Shown here piece after piece: positions 17,505 to 27,695 of a stretch of 64,000 nucleotides of DNA. Both the position numbers and the translations under genes were made by a program. Location: assembly GCA_026707905.1 (NCBI GenBank), contig JAPOVY010000012.1, forward strand, positions 1-64,000, given 5' to 3'. This DNA comes from Gammaproteobacteria bacterium. GTDB lineage: Bacteria; Pseudomonadota; Gammaproteobacteria; Pseudomonadales; Azotimanducaceae. Each line of letters starts with the position of its first letter. The first letter of the stretch is position 1. The notes below the pieces were generated by a model. That model did not search any database, was not told the origin of the DNA, and saw only the letters and a program-made list of their open reading frames with translations.

Positions 17505-18314
17505 ATGTCAATATCAAAGGTGGACGACAGGATATCCGAGCGTCTAGTTAGCGCACGATTGAATTCGACGCCGTTACCAAACTTTCCCGGTCCATTGCCG
17601 ACATCGCTTGATCAGGCATACGCCATTCAATCCGCATCGATCAATCGGTGGCACGACTACGTAGTTGCATGGAAGGTCGCGAAGCTACCCGAGATCGACC
17701 GCGGTCGATTTCCTGCGGAGAGGCTTATTGGACCAGTATTCAAATCCTCACTTCGTCGAGTAGAGCCTGGTGCGTGTACCGTCATGCCGGTTTACGAAGG
17801 CGGATTCACTGCTATAGAGGCTGAATACGCGTTAGAACTTGGCGCGACGATTCAGCCGTCGGGCAGAGAATACTCGGATAACGAATTAGCCGATCTAGTC
17901 GACGCAGTCTATGGCGTCGCGGAAATTGCTAGTAGTCCAATCGCGCTACTCAACGCGATTGGTGCAATGGCTGTGATTCCCGATTTTGGCGGGAATTGTG
18001 GACTCGTCGTTGGTCCGGAGATTGACGATTGGCGTACCGCACCATCACGGTCGTTGACGGCAAGCGTGACGGTTGATGGGAAGAAGGTCGGGGAATCGAC
18101 AATCGAAGGTATTGATCAGGATCCGTTACAGACGGTAAGAGCTCTAATCGAAATCTGTAGCGAACGCGGTATCCAGTTACCTAAAGGCACCCTAATATCG
18201 ACAGGTGCGCTCACCGGTGTACACGACATGGGTGTGTCCTCAACTGCTCAAGTGGACTTTGGTTTATTCGGCTCTTTCGAAGTTACGTTTGAGGCGGCCA
18301 CACCGATCGCGTAA
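17505..18314 (+). CDS. 2-keto-4-pentenoate hydratase-like (FAH-fold) protein
   Basis: About 269 residues resembling MhpD and XylJ of the fumarylacetoacetase superfamily: an N-terminal helical part with AYAIQSASINRW, the E-x-E metal-site segment FTAIEAEYALELG, GVAEIASSP, and LISTGALTGVH near the C-terminus. Family members hydrate or decarboxylate 2-keto acids in aromatic catabolism. No other meta-cleavage genes are present, so the substrate is uncertain. The ATG at 17505 is preferred; the GTG at 17499 is an alternative. Confidence 0.75.
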   Translation: MSISKVDDRISERLVSARLNSTPLPNFPGPLPTSLDQAYAIQSASINRWHDYVVAWKVAKLPEIDRGRFPAERLIGPVFKSSLRRVEPGACTVMPVYEGGFTAIEAEYALELGATIQPSGREYSDNELADLVDAVYGVAEIASSPIALLNAIGAMAVIPDFGGNCGLVVGPEIDDWRTAPSRSLTASVTVDGKKVGESTIEGIDQDPLQTVRALIEICSERGIQLPKGTLISTGALTGVHDMGVSSTAQVDFGLFGSFEVTFEAATPIA

Positions 18315-18607
18315 AGCCGAATTGAGTCACAATCACCCGCATAGACCTGCGACATCATTGCAGCGGTAGAGATTCGGATATAACGCGAGCGGTCAATGAA
18401 AACTGGTCATGCGGTTCTAGCCTTAAACATCGAAACTGTCACCAACAATACATAAAAAAGCGACGACTAAAATTACATTCCTGACGTGAGTCCCTTCTTA
18501 ATAGCTCTTTAACTATAGCTCATTGGTTCGGAAAGTACGGGGTCGCGTAGCGCTGTTTTTTAGCGCAAGTTGTATTACCTGAATCCGCTTTCTCGGAGAA
18601 TTTTCAT

Positions 18608-21550
18608 ATGAGCTTTAGGCCCTATGTGACGGCATTGGTCGTCATTGCGACTGTTCTGCCTCTCACTTCCGCAATCTTCGCTCAAGAGGACGAGTCGGAA
18701 CAGGAGGTAATGGAAGAGGTTGTTGTCACGGGAATCCGGTCGTCTCTTTCAAGTGCGCTTGAGGACAAGCGAGACGCAGCAAACTTAATTGAAGTCATCC
18801 TGGCAGAAGATATCGGCAAACTGCCGGATCAAAACTTGGCAGAGGTCCTCGAAAACGTAACCGGAATCCAGATTACTCGGACCGCTGGTGTTGGAACAGG
18901 CGTTCAAATTCGTGGTACAAACGCAAACCGTACTGAAATAAACGGTGTCTCAACGGTAGACTCGGGTGCTGGACGTACCGGCATCGATTTCGAAGACGTC
19001 TCCGCCGCGATCATCGCTGCTGTTGAAGTAACCAAAGCGCCTGAAGCGAAGACTGTAGAAGGTTCAGTGGGCGGCACGATCAATCTCAGGACGATCCGTT
19101 CCCTTGATCTTCGCGAACGTATCGCATCGATTCGATTCCAAGGTGAAAACAGCAGTCTTACGACCGATAGTGCTTTTCTTCCCAGGCTCTCTGGCACATT
19201 TGGTGACAAATGGACCACGGACAGTGGCGAGTTCGGCGTAGTTCTTAGTGGAAGCTTCACCCGGCAAGACGTTACTGCGTTCCGTCCACGTACCGACCGA
19301 GATAACAGCGTTGCAGCCGGAAGTGGCGCGGCAAGTGCTCAATCGTTCAATTTCTTGCCGATTCAGTTCCTAAATCAAGATTACGACAACTTTGAGTATG
19401 ACACCAAGAATTTCGCTAGTTCGTTCGAGTGGGCGCCAAACGATGAAATGACTTGGTATTTTGATCTTGTCAACAATGATCAAGAGCGTCGGCAAGAAAG
19501 TTCGAGAGTACAGGGCTCCGGTGTAAGTAGCCTCCGAAACGCATCGATTCCTGACGCCTTTGAAACGATCGACTTTGGAACGATTGACGGTAGGATTCGC
19601 CACGACCTAGGTAGCATCGAAGCCGCACTTCGAGGCGTCATTGGAGTTGATTTGGATGTGGACGATGACGATCCAAATCTGCGTTTCTCTTCCGACACGA
19701 ACTCCCGGTTAACAGAGAGTCGCATTCTCAGAGTAGGTACTGACTGGCAACGCGACAGATGGTCTGGAACGGCGGAGGTGTCGACTTCAACATCTGACTC
19801 CACTACGCCGAGCTTCAACACGACGCTCAACTTTATCAATCCGAACGTACCACTCGATCCAGGCGGTGCCAACGACAACAGTACACCGTTTCGCTACGAT
19901 CTTTCAGATGGGACGCTGTCATGGGCCGTCGCGTTCGGGGAACCAGGTGCGCCAACCGTTACCCAACTGCTCGACCCGGCGAACGTTGTTTTACGTGATG
20001 TCAACATAAGTCAAGACATCGCGGAAAGCGGCGAAGACGCAATGGTGTTTGATTTCAGTTACGATCTCGAGTGGGGCAGTTTTACTTCGGTTGATTTTGG
20101 CTATCGATATAGCAAGGCGACGAATTTCAACAATGACATCCGCACAAATCGTGGCTTGCGGCGTATGTCGGATTCTCCAAGAGGAAATCTGTTCTCTGAA
20201 CTCTTGGTACCGGGTCCTGATAACTTCAATGAAGCTGACGGAAGAGAGCTCTACATTGGAGATTTCCTTCTGATCGACCCCGAACGTGTCGCATCAGATC
20301 CCGATGGCGTACTGGCGATACTGAATGCTGCGATCACGGCTCACGGTGGATCCAGATCGGTCAATCAACCCACGTCGACAGTCACAGCGTTTTTCGATAT
20401 CGAAGAAAAGACTAACGCGCTGTACGCACAAGTGAATTTTGAGGCAGGTATCTTCCGTGGGAATTTCGGTGTGCGGCATATAGCTACCGACGTCAACTCT
20501 ACAGGTAACTCGGTGATCAACGATGTCGTAACGCCCGCTACCTTGACGGGTAGCTACAGTTTTGTGTTACCTCGTTTTAACGTGGCTGCGAATGTACGTG
20601 ACGATGTGGTACTTCGCGCAGCTTGGGCTAAGGACATTAGACGACCAAATTTCAATAGTCTGTCAACGTCAACCACGTTCAGCACGAGTCCTAACCCGCC
20701 TGTTTCGATCGGTAATCCCGAACTAGAGCCAGAAGAAGTGAACTCGATCGATTTTACGGCAGAATGGTATTTCGCTCCGACGAGTGTTCTAAGTGTCGGT
20801 TACTTCAGAAAAGTACGTACTGGCTTGTTTGTTCGTACTCAAGAGGATCCGTTTGAAGATCCAGTAACTGGCTTCCGCGACATTACAGATCCATGCGAAG
20901 ACGGCGGCATCTTCAACCCTATCGCGGACATCAATGTATTTGGACCCGCGGGCGTTGGGGTTTGTGTTCCCGTGGCAACGACGGTTAATGGTGCTGGCGA
21001 AACCACGCAGAGCGGAATTGAAATCGCTTTTCAGTACGACCTTTCGCAATTTGAAGATGAGCTCGGTTGGGCATCTGGGTTTGGCTTTATCGTCAACCTA
21101 ACGAATCAGGATTTCGCTGGTGGCGACACGTTCCTTAATCCGACGAGTCGTGCCACCGCTGCGTTTGCGCTAACGTCTACCGGCAGATCTGGTGTTTCAT
21201 TACGAGGGCAGTTGATCGACTTGTCGGGAACAGCGTACAACCTGACGACCTACTATGAGAAATATCGCATTTCAGCCAGGATGCGATATACATGGCGAGA
21301 GGCTTATCGATCCACGGACTTCGGCAGTACGTCAAGCTTCCCGTGGGGTTTTCCGGTTGTACAAGAAGATCGAGGGCAGCTCAACGCGAGCGTCAGCTAC
21401 GATGTAAACGACAACTTGAATGTTGGCATTGAAGCGGTCAACCTCACCGAATCAGACGTTCGCCAGTCGTGTGTAAACGAAGGCGCTCTCGTGTGCTTCC
21501 AAGGTCTAACGGATCGCCGTATCACGCTAGGCGCTAGTTACAGTTTTTAA
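18608..21550 (+). CDS. TonB-dependent receptor (Xanthomonas/Caulobacter type)
   Basis: A 980-residue outer-membrane receptor. It has a signal peptide (about 1-25), then EEVVVTGIRSSL as the TonB-box region, a plug with IGKLPDQNLAEVLENVTGIQITR and QIRGTN, and a long beta-barrel ending GASYSF with terminal aromatic. The DKRDA..LIEVI..EDIGKLPD phrase is typical of the TIGR01782 group, often used for oligosaccharides or other carbon compounds. The 293 bases upstream hold no gene and have AT-rich segments fit for a promoter. An intrinsic terminator follows. Confidence 0.9.
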   Translation: MSFRPYVTALVVIATVLPLTSAIFAQEDESEQEVMEEVVVTGIRSSLSSALEDKRDAANLIEVILAEDIGKLPDQNLAEVLENVTGIQITRTAGVGTGVQIRGTNANRTEINGVSTVDSGAGRTGIDFEDVSAAIIAAVEVTKAPEAKTVEGSVGGTINLRTIRSLDLRERIASIRFQGENSSLTTDSAFLPRLSGTFGDKWTTDSGEFGVVLSGSFTRQDVTAFRPRTDRDNSVAAGSGAASAQSFNFLPIQFLNQDYDNFEYDTKNFASSFEWAPNDEMTWYFDLVNNDQERRQESSRVQGSGVSSLRNASIPDAFETIDFGTIDGRIRHDLGSIEAALRGVIGVDLDVDDDDPNLRFSSDTNSRLTESRILRVGTDWQRDRWSGTAEVSTSTSDSTTPSFNTTLNFINPNVPLDPGGANDNSTPFRYDLSDGTLSWAVAFGEPGAPTVTQLLDPANVVLRDVNISQDIAESGEDAMVFDFSYDLEWGSFTSVDFGYRYSKATNFNNDIRTNRGLRRMSDSPRGNLFSELLVPGPDNFNEADGRELYIGDFLLIDPERVASDPDGVLAILNAAITAHGGSRSVNQPTSTVTAFFDIEEKTNALYAQVNFEAGIFRGNFGVRHIATDVNSTGNSVINDVVTPATLTGSYSFVLPRFNVAANVRDDVVLRAAWAKDIRRPNFNSLSTSTTFSTSPNPPVSIGNPELEPEEVNSIDFTAEWYFAPTSVLSVGYFRKVRTGLFVRTQEDPFEDPVTGFRDITDPCEDGGIFNPIADINVFGPAGVGVCVPVATTVNGAGETTQSGIEIAFQYDLSQFEDELGWASGFGFIVNLTNQDFAGGDTFLNPTSRATAAFALTSTGRSGVSLRGQLIDLSGTAYNLTTYYEKYRISARMRYTWREAYRSTDFGSTSSFPWGFPVVQEDRGQLNASVSYDVNDNLNVGIEAVNLTESDVRQSCVNEGALVCFQGLTDRRITLGASYSF

Positions 21551-21577
21551 AGCTCGTACATAGCGCAACCTAGAACT

Positions 21578-21609
21578 AGGGCATCAGCGATTTCACTGAT
21601 GCCCTTTTT
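21578..21609 (+). terminator. intrinsic terminator after TonB receptor
   Basis: GGGCATCAG and CTGATGCCC form a perfect 9-bp stem (10 with the flanking A-T) around an 8-base loop, followed directly by TTTTT. It lies 28 bases after the receptor stop codon. Confidence 0.9.
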
Positions 21610-21708
21610 ATTTGTACTTCCGATCGATACTCATTAGCTTGTTTAGATTCTCGTCACCATGAAATGCGCCCGAAGAGCAAACTCTTAAACGAAACTACCT
21701 CAAATACA

Positions 21709-22776
21709 CTAACTATCGGCGAATGTTTCTACGAGTTGCCAAGCAAGTTCCGACCGCTTTCGAGCCACGCCTTCGTATTCAAGCGCCGTCTCTGAACTCG
21801 CATTTCCATCCAAACCACGTTTGTAGACACCTTGAATAATTCCTGCCGATCGGAATAGGTTATAGATTACGTAAAAAAGCCAGTTCTCGATTGTGTCGCG
21901 ACCGTAATAATGACAGTAAGTCTTGATCACTTCTTGCTCAGTTGGTATGCCGATTGGCTCTAGGTTGACGCCTGTGATGCCCCCTGGTTTGTCACTTTGT
22001 TCACCGTAATACTCTTGGCACCAGTAACCTAAGTCCGCCAACCCATCGCCGAGTGTTGAAAGCTCCCAATCGAGCACGGCGATTACTTTCGGTTCCGTTT
22101 CGTGAAGCAGCACATTGCCGAGTCGAAAGTCGCCGTGCACGATTACCGGGAGCGTCTCGTCCGGAAGATGTGCTGGCAACCACTCGATCAATTGATTCAT
22201 CGCATCGATTGTCTCGGTCTCTGATGCTTGATACTGGCGACTCCAGCGCGAAACTTGGCGTGCGAAATAATTACCGGGGCGACCGAACGTCTCTAAACCG
22301 ACTGCAATCGGGTCTACACGGTGAAGACTAGCAAGGATGCGTGCCATATCGTGATATACGACCGATCGCTCACGTGTCGGTAGATCGGGAAGCGCAGTCT
22401 TGGTGTAGAGCCGACCTTCCACCATTGACATGATGTAGAACTTAGTACCGATGACACTCGTATCTTCGCAAAGCGCAAGCATTTCAGGGACGGGTACGTC
22501 AGTTTCGTAGAGCGCGGCCATGACGCGGTACTCACGATCAACAGCGTGCGCGGAAGGAAGGAGTTCTCCGGGCGGTTGCTTTCTCATTACATAGCGACGG
22601 GAAGACGTTTCCAACAGGAACGTCGGATTGCTCTGACCTCCTTCAAACTGTTGAACTGAGAATGGTCCGCGATAGTCTGAAATGTGTCCCCGCATGTATC
22701 GATCGACGCGAGCGATATCGAACTCGTGACCGGGTCGGATCGGCGTTAGCTCAACTTCACTCATATTCAAAGTCAC
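21709..22776 (-). CDS. APH-fold phosphotransferase family protein
   Basis: A 355-residue aminoglycoside-phosphotransferase-fold kinase. VIVHGDFRLGNVLLH holds the catalytic Asp (Brenner motif) and VIAVLDWELSTLGDGLADLGYW the metal-binding Asp. FEGGQSNPTFLLE and YVMRKQPPG supply the nucleotide loop and lysine. This subgroup resembles the N-terminal domain of ACAD10/ACAD11, linked to phosphorylation of 4-hydroxy acids before acyl-CoA dehydrogenation. An antibiotic-resistance role is unlikely. The GTG start at 22776 has AGGA 7 bases upstream. Confidence 0.8.
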   Translation of the reverse strand: MTLNMSEVELTPIRPGHEFDIARVDRYMRGHISDYRGPFSVQQFEGGQSNPTFLLETSSRRYVMRKQPPGELLPSAHAVDREYRVMAALYETDVPVPEMLALCEDTSVIGTKFYIMSMVEGRLYTKTALPDLPTRERSVVYHDMARILASLHRVDPIAVGLETFGRPGNYFARQVSRWSRQYQASETETIDAMNQLIEWLPAHLPDETLPVIVHGDFRLGNVLLHETEPKVIAVLDWELSTLGDGLADLGYWCQEYYGEQSDKPGGITGVNLEPIGIPTEQEVIKTYCHYYGRDTIENWLFYVIYNLFRSAGIIQGVYKRGLDGNASSETALEYEGVARKRSELAWQLVETFADS

Positions 22777-22917
22777 TCGAAGGTCCTATTTCATTCTAGC
22801 TGAACATCCGTCGGTTTTTTTGCATAGCAAATCTAGCCGGGAATCCCACATTTCACGTTGAATGTCAAAACCGTTTTCTTATCATTCGCACCTTCAAAAA
22901 TCTGGTACGGAAGTCTC

Positions 22918-23346
22918 GTGAGGACGGAAAGCGCGCGGCAGCAAGATGTTGTGCGTGACTGGCTCGTTATCGACGCCTCGGAACATAATCTCGGACGCCT
23001 TGCATCGGTCGTCGCACAGCGATTACGCGGTAAGCACAAAGTAATGTATACACCACATGTGGACATGGGTGATTACGTTGTTGTGATCAATGCGGAACGC
23101 GTTCGAGTCACGGGTCGTAAAGAAACGGACAAACTTTATCACCGACACACGGGTTACCCAGGGGGGATTAAGACAACCTCGTTAGGTGAGATGAGGGATC
23201 GACGTCCAGAAGAAGTCATACGACTTGCGGTCAAGCGGATGTTGCCACGCAATCCACTTGGCCGAAGTATGTTGAAGAAGCTCAAGGTCTACCGAGGACC
23301 GGAACACCCACACGGCGCACAGCTGCCAAAAGAACTCGAAATTTAG
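22918..23346 (+). CDS. rplM: 50S ribosomal protein L13
   Basis: Choosing the GTG at 22918 gives 142 residues, as I recall for E. coli L13. The sequence carries [45 protein letters not shown] and [11 protein letters not shown]. It binds 23S rRNA early in large-subunit assembly. An upstream in-frame ATG at 22858 would add 20 non-homologous residues, and GGAAG precedes the GTG. It is followed by rpsI in the standard order. Confidence 0.95.
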   Translation: MRTESARQQDVVRDWLVIDASEHNLGRLASVVAQRLRGKHKVMYTPHVDMGDYVVVINAERVRVTGRKETDKLYHRHTGYPGGIKTTSLGEMRDRRPEEVIRLAVKRMLPRNPLGRSMLKKLKVYRGPEHPHGAQLPKELEI

Positions 23347-23407
23347 TCCGATTGGTAACGTGCGTACCATCCAATCGCGGATGGTTTCATTTGATTAGGA
23401 GTATTTA

Positions 23408-23800
23408 GTGGTAGGCGATTACAGCTACGGCACTGGGCGGCGCAAGGTGTCAACGGCTCGAGTGTTTCTAAGTACTGGTGTGGGCCAAATAATCGTCAAC
23501 GGCAAGCCACTGGACGAGTACTTTGGGCGTGAAACCGCGCGGATGGTCGTGCGTCAACCGCTTGAAACCACAGGTATGACTGAACGGGTGAACTTAAAGG
23601 TTTCAGTTCGCGGGGGAGGCGGTTCCGGACAAGCCGGTGCGATTCGTCATGGTATCGCAAGAGCGCTGGTGGATTACGATGAAGCGCTCAAACCTCAGCT
23701 GCGCGTAGCGGGTTTCTTAACGCGAGATGCACGTCAGGTCGAACGTAAAAAAGTGGGATTACGCAAAGCCCGTAAACGTCCGCAATACTCGAAGCGGTAG
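23408..23800 (+). CDS. rpsI: 30S ribosomal protein S9
   Basis: 130 residues with the S9 features [31 protein letters not shown] and a basic tail ending [11 protein letters not shown] that reaches the P-site tRNA. The start is GTG with AGGAG 8 bases upstream. The 61-base gap after rplM contains a 7-bp stem (ACCATCC/GGATGGT at 23366-23385), which could shape the message between the two genes, though no role can be shown. Confidence 0.95.
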   Translation: MVGDYSYGTGRRKVSTARVFLSTGVGQIIVNGKPLDEYFGRETARMVVRQPLETTGMTERVNLKVSVRGGGGSGQAGAIRHGIARALVDYDEALKPQLRVAGFLTRDARQVERKKVGLRKARKRPQYSKR

Positions 23801-23865
23801 CGACAAGCCATTCGAAAAACCTAACTGCATTGCGCAGTTAAAAAAGCTAGACAAGCAGAGGTCAC

Positions 23866-24462
23866 TTGAGCGAGGATACTGTAAATACGAATCGTCGTTA
23901 TTTACTCTTGGCAACGACAGGTGTTGCCGCAGTAGGCGCCGTTGGCGCGGCGATTCCGTTTGTGCAATCATGGCAACCGAGCGCACGAGCTCGCGCACTC
24001 GGAGCACCAATCAAAGTCAATATCGGGAAACTCAGTCCAGGTGAGCTTCTTGGCCCTCTACCCGCGTGGCGAGGTCAACCGATTTTCGTGATAAAGCGGA
24101 CGCCTGACGCGCTCGCAATTCTTGAAAATGAACTCGAAAAACTGGCAGATCCCAATTCTCTCGACAGTGACCAACCCGAATACGCTGAAAACCTACATCG
24201 TTCTCGTAATCCGGAGATTGGGGTATACCTGGGGCTGTGCACGCACTTGGGCTGTTCGCCCAAATACTACGGCGCCGTCCAACCTGAAGCGTTTGAAAGC
24301 AACTGGAAGGGGGGCTTTTTCTGCCCTTGTCATGGGTCAAAATTTGATCTTGCGGGACGTGTTGAGAAGAACCTACCGGCGCCGACGAATTTGACAGTAC
24401 CACCGCACTACTATGAGTCGGATACGACTTTAGTTATTGGACTAGATGGACAGGTCGCATAG
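23866..24462 (+). CDS. petA: ubiquinol-cytochrome c reductase Rieske iron-sulfur subunit
   Basis: A 198-residue protein with an N-terminal twin-arginine-like segment (NRRYLLLATTG) and membrane anchor, then the Rieske domain with CTHLGC and CPCHGS holding the [2Fe-2S] cluster. It is the high-potential electron acceptor from ubiquinol in complex bc1. The start is TTG with GAGG upstream. The stop TAG overlaps the GTG start of petB by one base. Confidence 0.95.
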   Translation: MSEDTVNTNRRYLLLATTGVAAVGAVGAAIPFVQSWQPSARARALGAPIKVNIGKLSPGELLGPLPAWRGQPIFVIKRTPDALAILENELEKLADPNSLDSDQPEYAENLHRSRNPEIGVYLGLCTHLGCSPKYYGAVQPEAFESNWKGGFFCPCHGSKFDLAGRVEKNLPAPTNLTVPPHYYESDTTLVIGLDGQVA

Positions 24463-25724
24463 TGTCTGAAGTTACCGAAAAAGGTCGTTTGGTATCGCGC
24501 GCTATGCAGTGGATCGACGATCGTCTCCCGATTACCTCAACATTCAAAGAACATGCTTCGGAGTACTACGCACCGAAGAACTTCAACGTCTGGTATGCCA
24601 TGGGTGCATTGGCGCTGGTCGTTTTGGTCATTCAAATTCTGACCGGGATTTGGCTCACGATGGCATACGTTCCGACAGCTGAGGGTGCGTTTGCGAGCGT
24701 TGAGTACATCATGCGCGATATCGATTTCGGTTATCTGATTCGGTATATACACTCAACCGGTGCGTCAGCGTTTTTCGTGGTCGTGTACTTGCACATGTTT
24801 CGAGGGTTCGCATACGGCTCGTATCGCAAACCACGTGAACTGCTATGGCTCATTGGCATGGCGATTTACCTTGTGCTGATGGCAGAAGGATTCTTTGGTT
24901 ATCTCCTGCCTTGGGGCAACATGTCGTATTGGGGTGCACAAGTGATCGTGTCGTTAATAGGCGCGATTCCTTACTTCGGTCCTGACCTGATGGAGTGGGT
25001 ACGCGGTGACTTCGTCATGTCCGGAATCACTCTTAACCGATTCTTCGCGCTGCACGTCGTCGCACTACCGCTTGCTTTGGTGGGGTTGGTGTTCTTACAC
25101 ATTGTTGCACTTCATCACGTAGGTTCGAGTAACCCAGACGGAATCGAGATCAAAGCGAGCAAAGACGAAAACGGCGTACCACTAGACGGCATACCGTTCC
25201 ATCCTTACTACTCGACGAAGGACTTTGTTGCGATCGTCGTGTTCTTGATCCTATTCTGTGCAGTGGTGTTCTACGCACCAGAGATGGGCGGCTATTTCAT
25301 TGAGAAACCGAACTTCGAGGAAGCAAATCCGCTCGCAACGCCGGAACACATTGCCCCAGTGTGGTACTACACACCCTTTTATGCAATGCTCCGCGCGGCT
25401 ACTTTCCCCTTCCTCGGAATCGATGCCAAGTTTTGGGGACTGATCATCATGGCGGGCGCAATTCTGATTCCAGCTGCATTACCGTGGCTTGATCGGAGCA
25501 AAGTCAGTTCGATGCGATACAAGGGATGGTTCTCAAAAATTGCGCTCATGAATTTCGTGGTCGCTTTCCTGGTCCTCGGTTACCTCGGTACGATCCCGCC
25601 GTCGCCTATCGCCACGGCAACAGCGCAGATCATGACGCTTGTCTACTTTGGGTATTTTGTTTTGATGCCTTGGTATACGGCAATCGAAAAAACCAAACCC
25701 GCGCCTGAGCGGGTTACGCACTGA
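24462..25724 (+). CDS. petB: cytochrome b subunit of bc1 complex
   Basis: A 420-residue integral membrane protein with about eight or nine spans. Heme-ligand histidines are in IHSTGASAFFVVVYLHMFRG and LHVVALPLALVGLVFLHIVALHH, and the quinol-oxidation PEWY-equivalent lies in APVWYYTPFYAML (changed to PVWY). It forms the core of complex bc1 in the inner membrane. The length matches proteobacterial cytochrome b. It is translationally coupled to petA and followed by petC after 14 bases. Confidence 0.95.
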   Translation: MSEVTEKGRLVSRAMQWIDDRLPITSTFKEHASEYYAPKNFNVWYAMGALALVVLVIQILTGIWLTMAYVPTAEGAFASVEYIMRDIDFGYLIRYIHSTGASAFFVVVYLHMFRGFAYGSYRKPRELLWLIGMAIYLVLMAEGFFGYLLPWGNMSYWGAQVIVSLIGAIPYFGPDLMEWVRGDFVMSGITLNRFFALHVVALPLALVGLVFLHIVALHHVGSSNPDGIEIKASKDENGVPLDGIPFHPYYSTKDFVAIVVFLILFCAVVFYAPEMGGYFIEKPNFEEANPLATPEHIAPVWYYTPFYAMLRAATFPFLGIDAKFWGLIIMAGAILIPAALPWLDRSKVSSMRYKGWFSKIALMNFVVAFLVLGYLGTIPPSPIATATAQIMTLVYFGYFVLMPWYTAIEKTKPAPERVTH

Positions 25725-25738
25725 GAGGCTGTGTAGCG

Positions 25739-26566
25739 ATGAACATCCGAGCTCTCAGAGCGGTACGAGTTGTTGCAATCGGGGTGCTAACTCTCGGGTT
25801 CGGCGTACCCATCCTCGCTGCGGATTCAGACTGGATTATGAAGCCAATGTCGCCGGATCTCGATAACACGGCTTCGCTGCAACGCGGAGCGAATCTCTAC
25901 GTGAATTTTTGTTTGGGTTGCCATTCACTCGAGCATCAACGTTATGAGCGAACGGCAGATGACCTTGGCGAAATCCCTCATGAGTTGATGAAAGCGAATG
26001 TCATTTTCACTGATCAGAAGATCGGGGAGCATATGCAGTCATCTATGTCAAAAGAGGACGCGAAAAAATGGTTTGGTGCGGCGCCCCCAGATTTGACCAT
26101 GGTGACTCGTGTACGCAGTCCTGAATGGGTATACAACTTTCTATTGACGTTCTACGAGGATCCATCGCGACCGTTTGGCGTCAACAACAAGGTGTTCCCT
26201 AACGTGGGTATGCCACACGCGATGTTAACGCTGCAAGGTATTCAGGAAGAGGTCTGCTTCGGCAATCGACCCATTGATTTACTTGACGTACAACCGGCAC
26301 TCGATCAAGATCGTGTTGAATCGATCAAGGACGGCGGTGACGAGAACTGTAGTGAGCTTTCACTAATCCTCGGATCAGGCATGTTTAGTAATGAAGAGTA
26401 CGATCAAGCTGCCTTTGATATCGCGAATTTCCTACACTATGTTGGCGATCCAACGCGGGCGGAGCGAGAAGCCCTCGGCAAGTACGTCATTGGCTTTTTG
26501 CTGATCCTCCTTGTGCTTGCATATTTCTTAAACCGCAACTACTGGACAGACGTTAAAAAGAATTGA
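25739..26566 (+). CDS. petC: cytochrome c1 subunit of bc1 complex
   Basis: A 275-residue protein: signal peptide (about 1-27), one heme-c site CLGCHSLEHQRYERTADDL, and a C-terminal membrane anchor (YVIGFLLILLVLAYFLN) with a short basic tail. It takes electrons from the Rieske protein and passes them to soluble cytochrome c. It completes the petABC operon, which sits between rpsI and sspA as in Pseudomonas-type genomes. Confidence 0.95.
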   Translation: MNIRALRAVRVVAIGVLTLGFGVPILAADSDWIMKPMSPDLDNTASLQRGANLYVNFCLGCHSLEHQRYERTADDLGEIPHELMKANVIFTDQKIGEHMQSSMSKEDAKKWFGAAPPDLTMVTRVRSPEWVYNFLLTFYEDPSRPFGVNNKVFPNVGMPHAMLTLQGIQEEVCFGNRPIDLLDVQPALDQDRVESIKDGGDENCSELSLILGSGMFSNEEYDQAAFDIANFLHYVGDPTRAEREALGKYVIGFLLILLVLAYFLNRNYWTDVKKN

Positions 26567-26631
26567 AGCGGCACGCTCTCGCCTCTCAGACGTTTCGTTC
26601 GGTGTTTCATTTCAAGTAGGTTAGGGACAAC

Positions 26632-27267
26632 ATGAGTCTTTCGTCACGCCACACGCCTTTAAAACTCTATTCAGATCCCGGGTCTCAGTACAGTCATCGC
26701 GTACGTATCGCGCTTGCTGAGAAGGATCTGGATGTGGATATCTATGATGTTCTGGATCCTACGAAGGAAGAGGATTTACTACTCATCAATCCTTCAATGT
26801 CACTTCCGACTCTACAGGATCGTGGCACAGTTCTCAACAATAGCTCGGTGATCATGGAATATCTCGATGAGAGATATCCGCATCCTCCGCTGTTTCCGAT
26901 CTATCCTGTCGACAAGGCGAGAAGCCGATCGATCATGCGTGAGGTCGACGATCATCTTGCCTCATTCGTTGACGTGGTTAGCGCCGGAGGAAAACCTAAT
27001 ACGCAGCAGAAGAACAGGGCGCGTGACTCACTGAAAGGTAATCTGATCGCTTTTCAAGCACATTACTTGCGTGACGGCGAACACTTCGGCGGCGAGGAAT
27101 TCTCCTTGGTTGACTGCACCGTGTTGCCAATTCTTTGGCGACTCGAGTTGATGCAGATTAAACTACCGGATCGTCAAACTCGGGGCTTACGCCGATACAT
27201 GAGTCGACTGTTTGATCGCGAGGGCTTTCGAACGAGCCTCTCTGAAGAAGAGAAAGAGATGCGCTAG
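26632..27267 (+). CDS. sspA: stringent starvation protein A
   Basis: A 211-residue GST-fold protein that starts with the thioredoxin-like domain (LKLYSDPGSQYSHRVRIALAEKDL) and has SVIMEYLDERYPHPPLFP, typical of SspA. SspA binds RNA polymerase and alters promoter choice under starvation and acid stress; it lacks GST catalytic activity. The gene is 65 bases after petC and 8 bases before sspB, the usual pairing. Confidence 0.92.
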   Translation: MSLSSRHTPLKLYSDPGSQYSHRVRIALAEKDLDVDIYDVLDPTKEEDLLLINPSMSLPTLQDRGTVLNNSSVIMEYLDERYPHPPLFPIYPVDKARSRSIMREVDDHLASFVDVVSAGGKPNTQQKNRARDSLKGNLIAFQAHYLRDGEHFGGEEFSLVDCTVLPILWRLELMQIKLPDRQTRGLRRYMSRLFDREGFRTSLSEEEKEMR

Positions 27268-27275
27268 ATCGAGCC

Positions 27276-27671
27276 ATGAATTCATCACGCTCGTATCTTG
27301 TCAACGCGATGATCGATTGGATCGTCGATAACGGTTGTACGCCGCACGTCGTACTGGACACATCGTGCGAAGGTGTGGTGGCGCCAACCGAATACGCCAA
27401 TGACGATCGATTGGTTCTAAACGTCTCCGGAACAGCAGTACGGAATTTCAAACTCGATGCCGATGGACTCGAATTCGATGCTCGATTTAATGGCGAGTCT
27501 CGTCACGTCAGCTGTCCAACGGGCGCCATCGTCGGGATTTTTGCACGCGAAAACGGCGAAGGTATGGCGTTTGAAGTACAAAGTGAGGAAGGATCGACCT
27601 CGAACGACAACGCACTCGATGACAGCGAACCGCCGAAGTTACCTTCACACCTTAGATTGGTAAAAGATTAG
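27276..27671 (+). CDS. sspB: ClpXP protease adaptor SspB
   Basis: A 131-residue protein with the SspB substrate-binding domain (SYLVNAMIDWIVDNGCTPHVV, VLNVSGTAVRNF, FNGESRHVSCPTGAIVGIFARENG), an acidic flexible linker, and a C-terminal PSHLRLVK that matches the ClpX-docking motif. SspB tethers ssrA-tagged proteins to ClpXP. It is the second gene of sspAB and converges with a BON-domain lipoprotein gene 24 bases away. Confidence 0.93.
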   Translation: MNSSRSYLVNAMIDWIVDNGCTPHVVLDTSCEGVVAPTEYANDDRLVLNVSGTAVRNFKLDADGLEFDARFNGESRHVSCPTGAIVGIFARENGEGMAFEVQSEEGSTSNDNALDDSEPPKLPSHLRLVKD

Positions 27672-27695
27672 GCAGCTCGATCGGCGCGTTCTAGA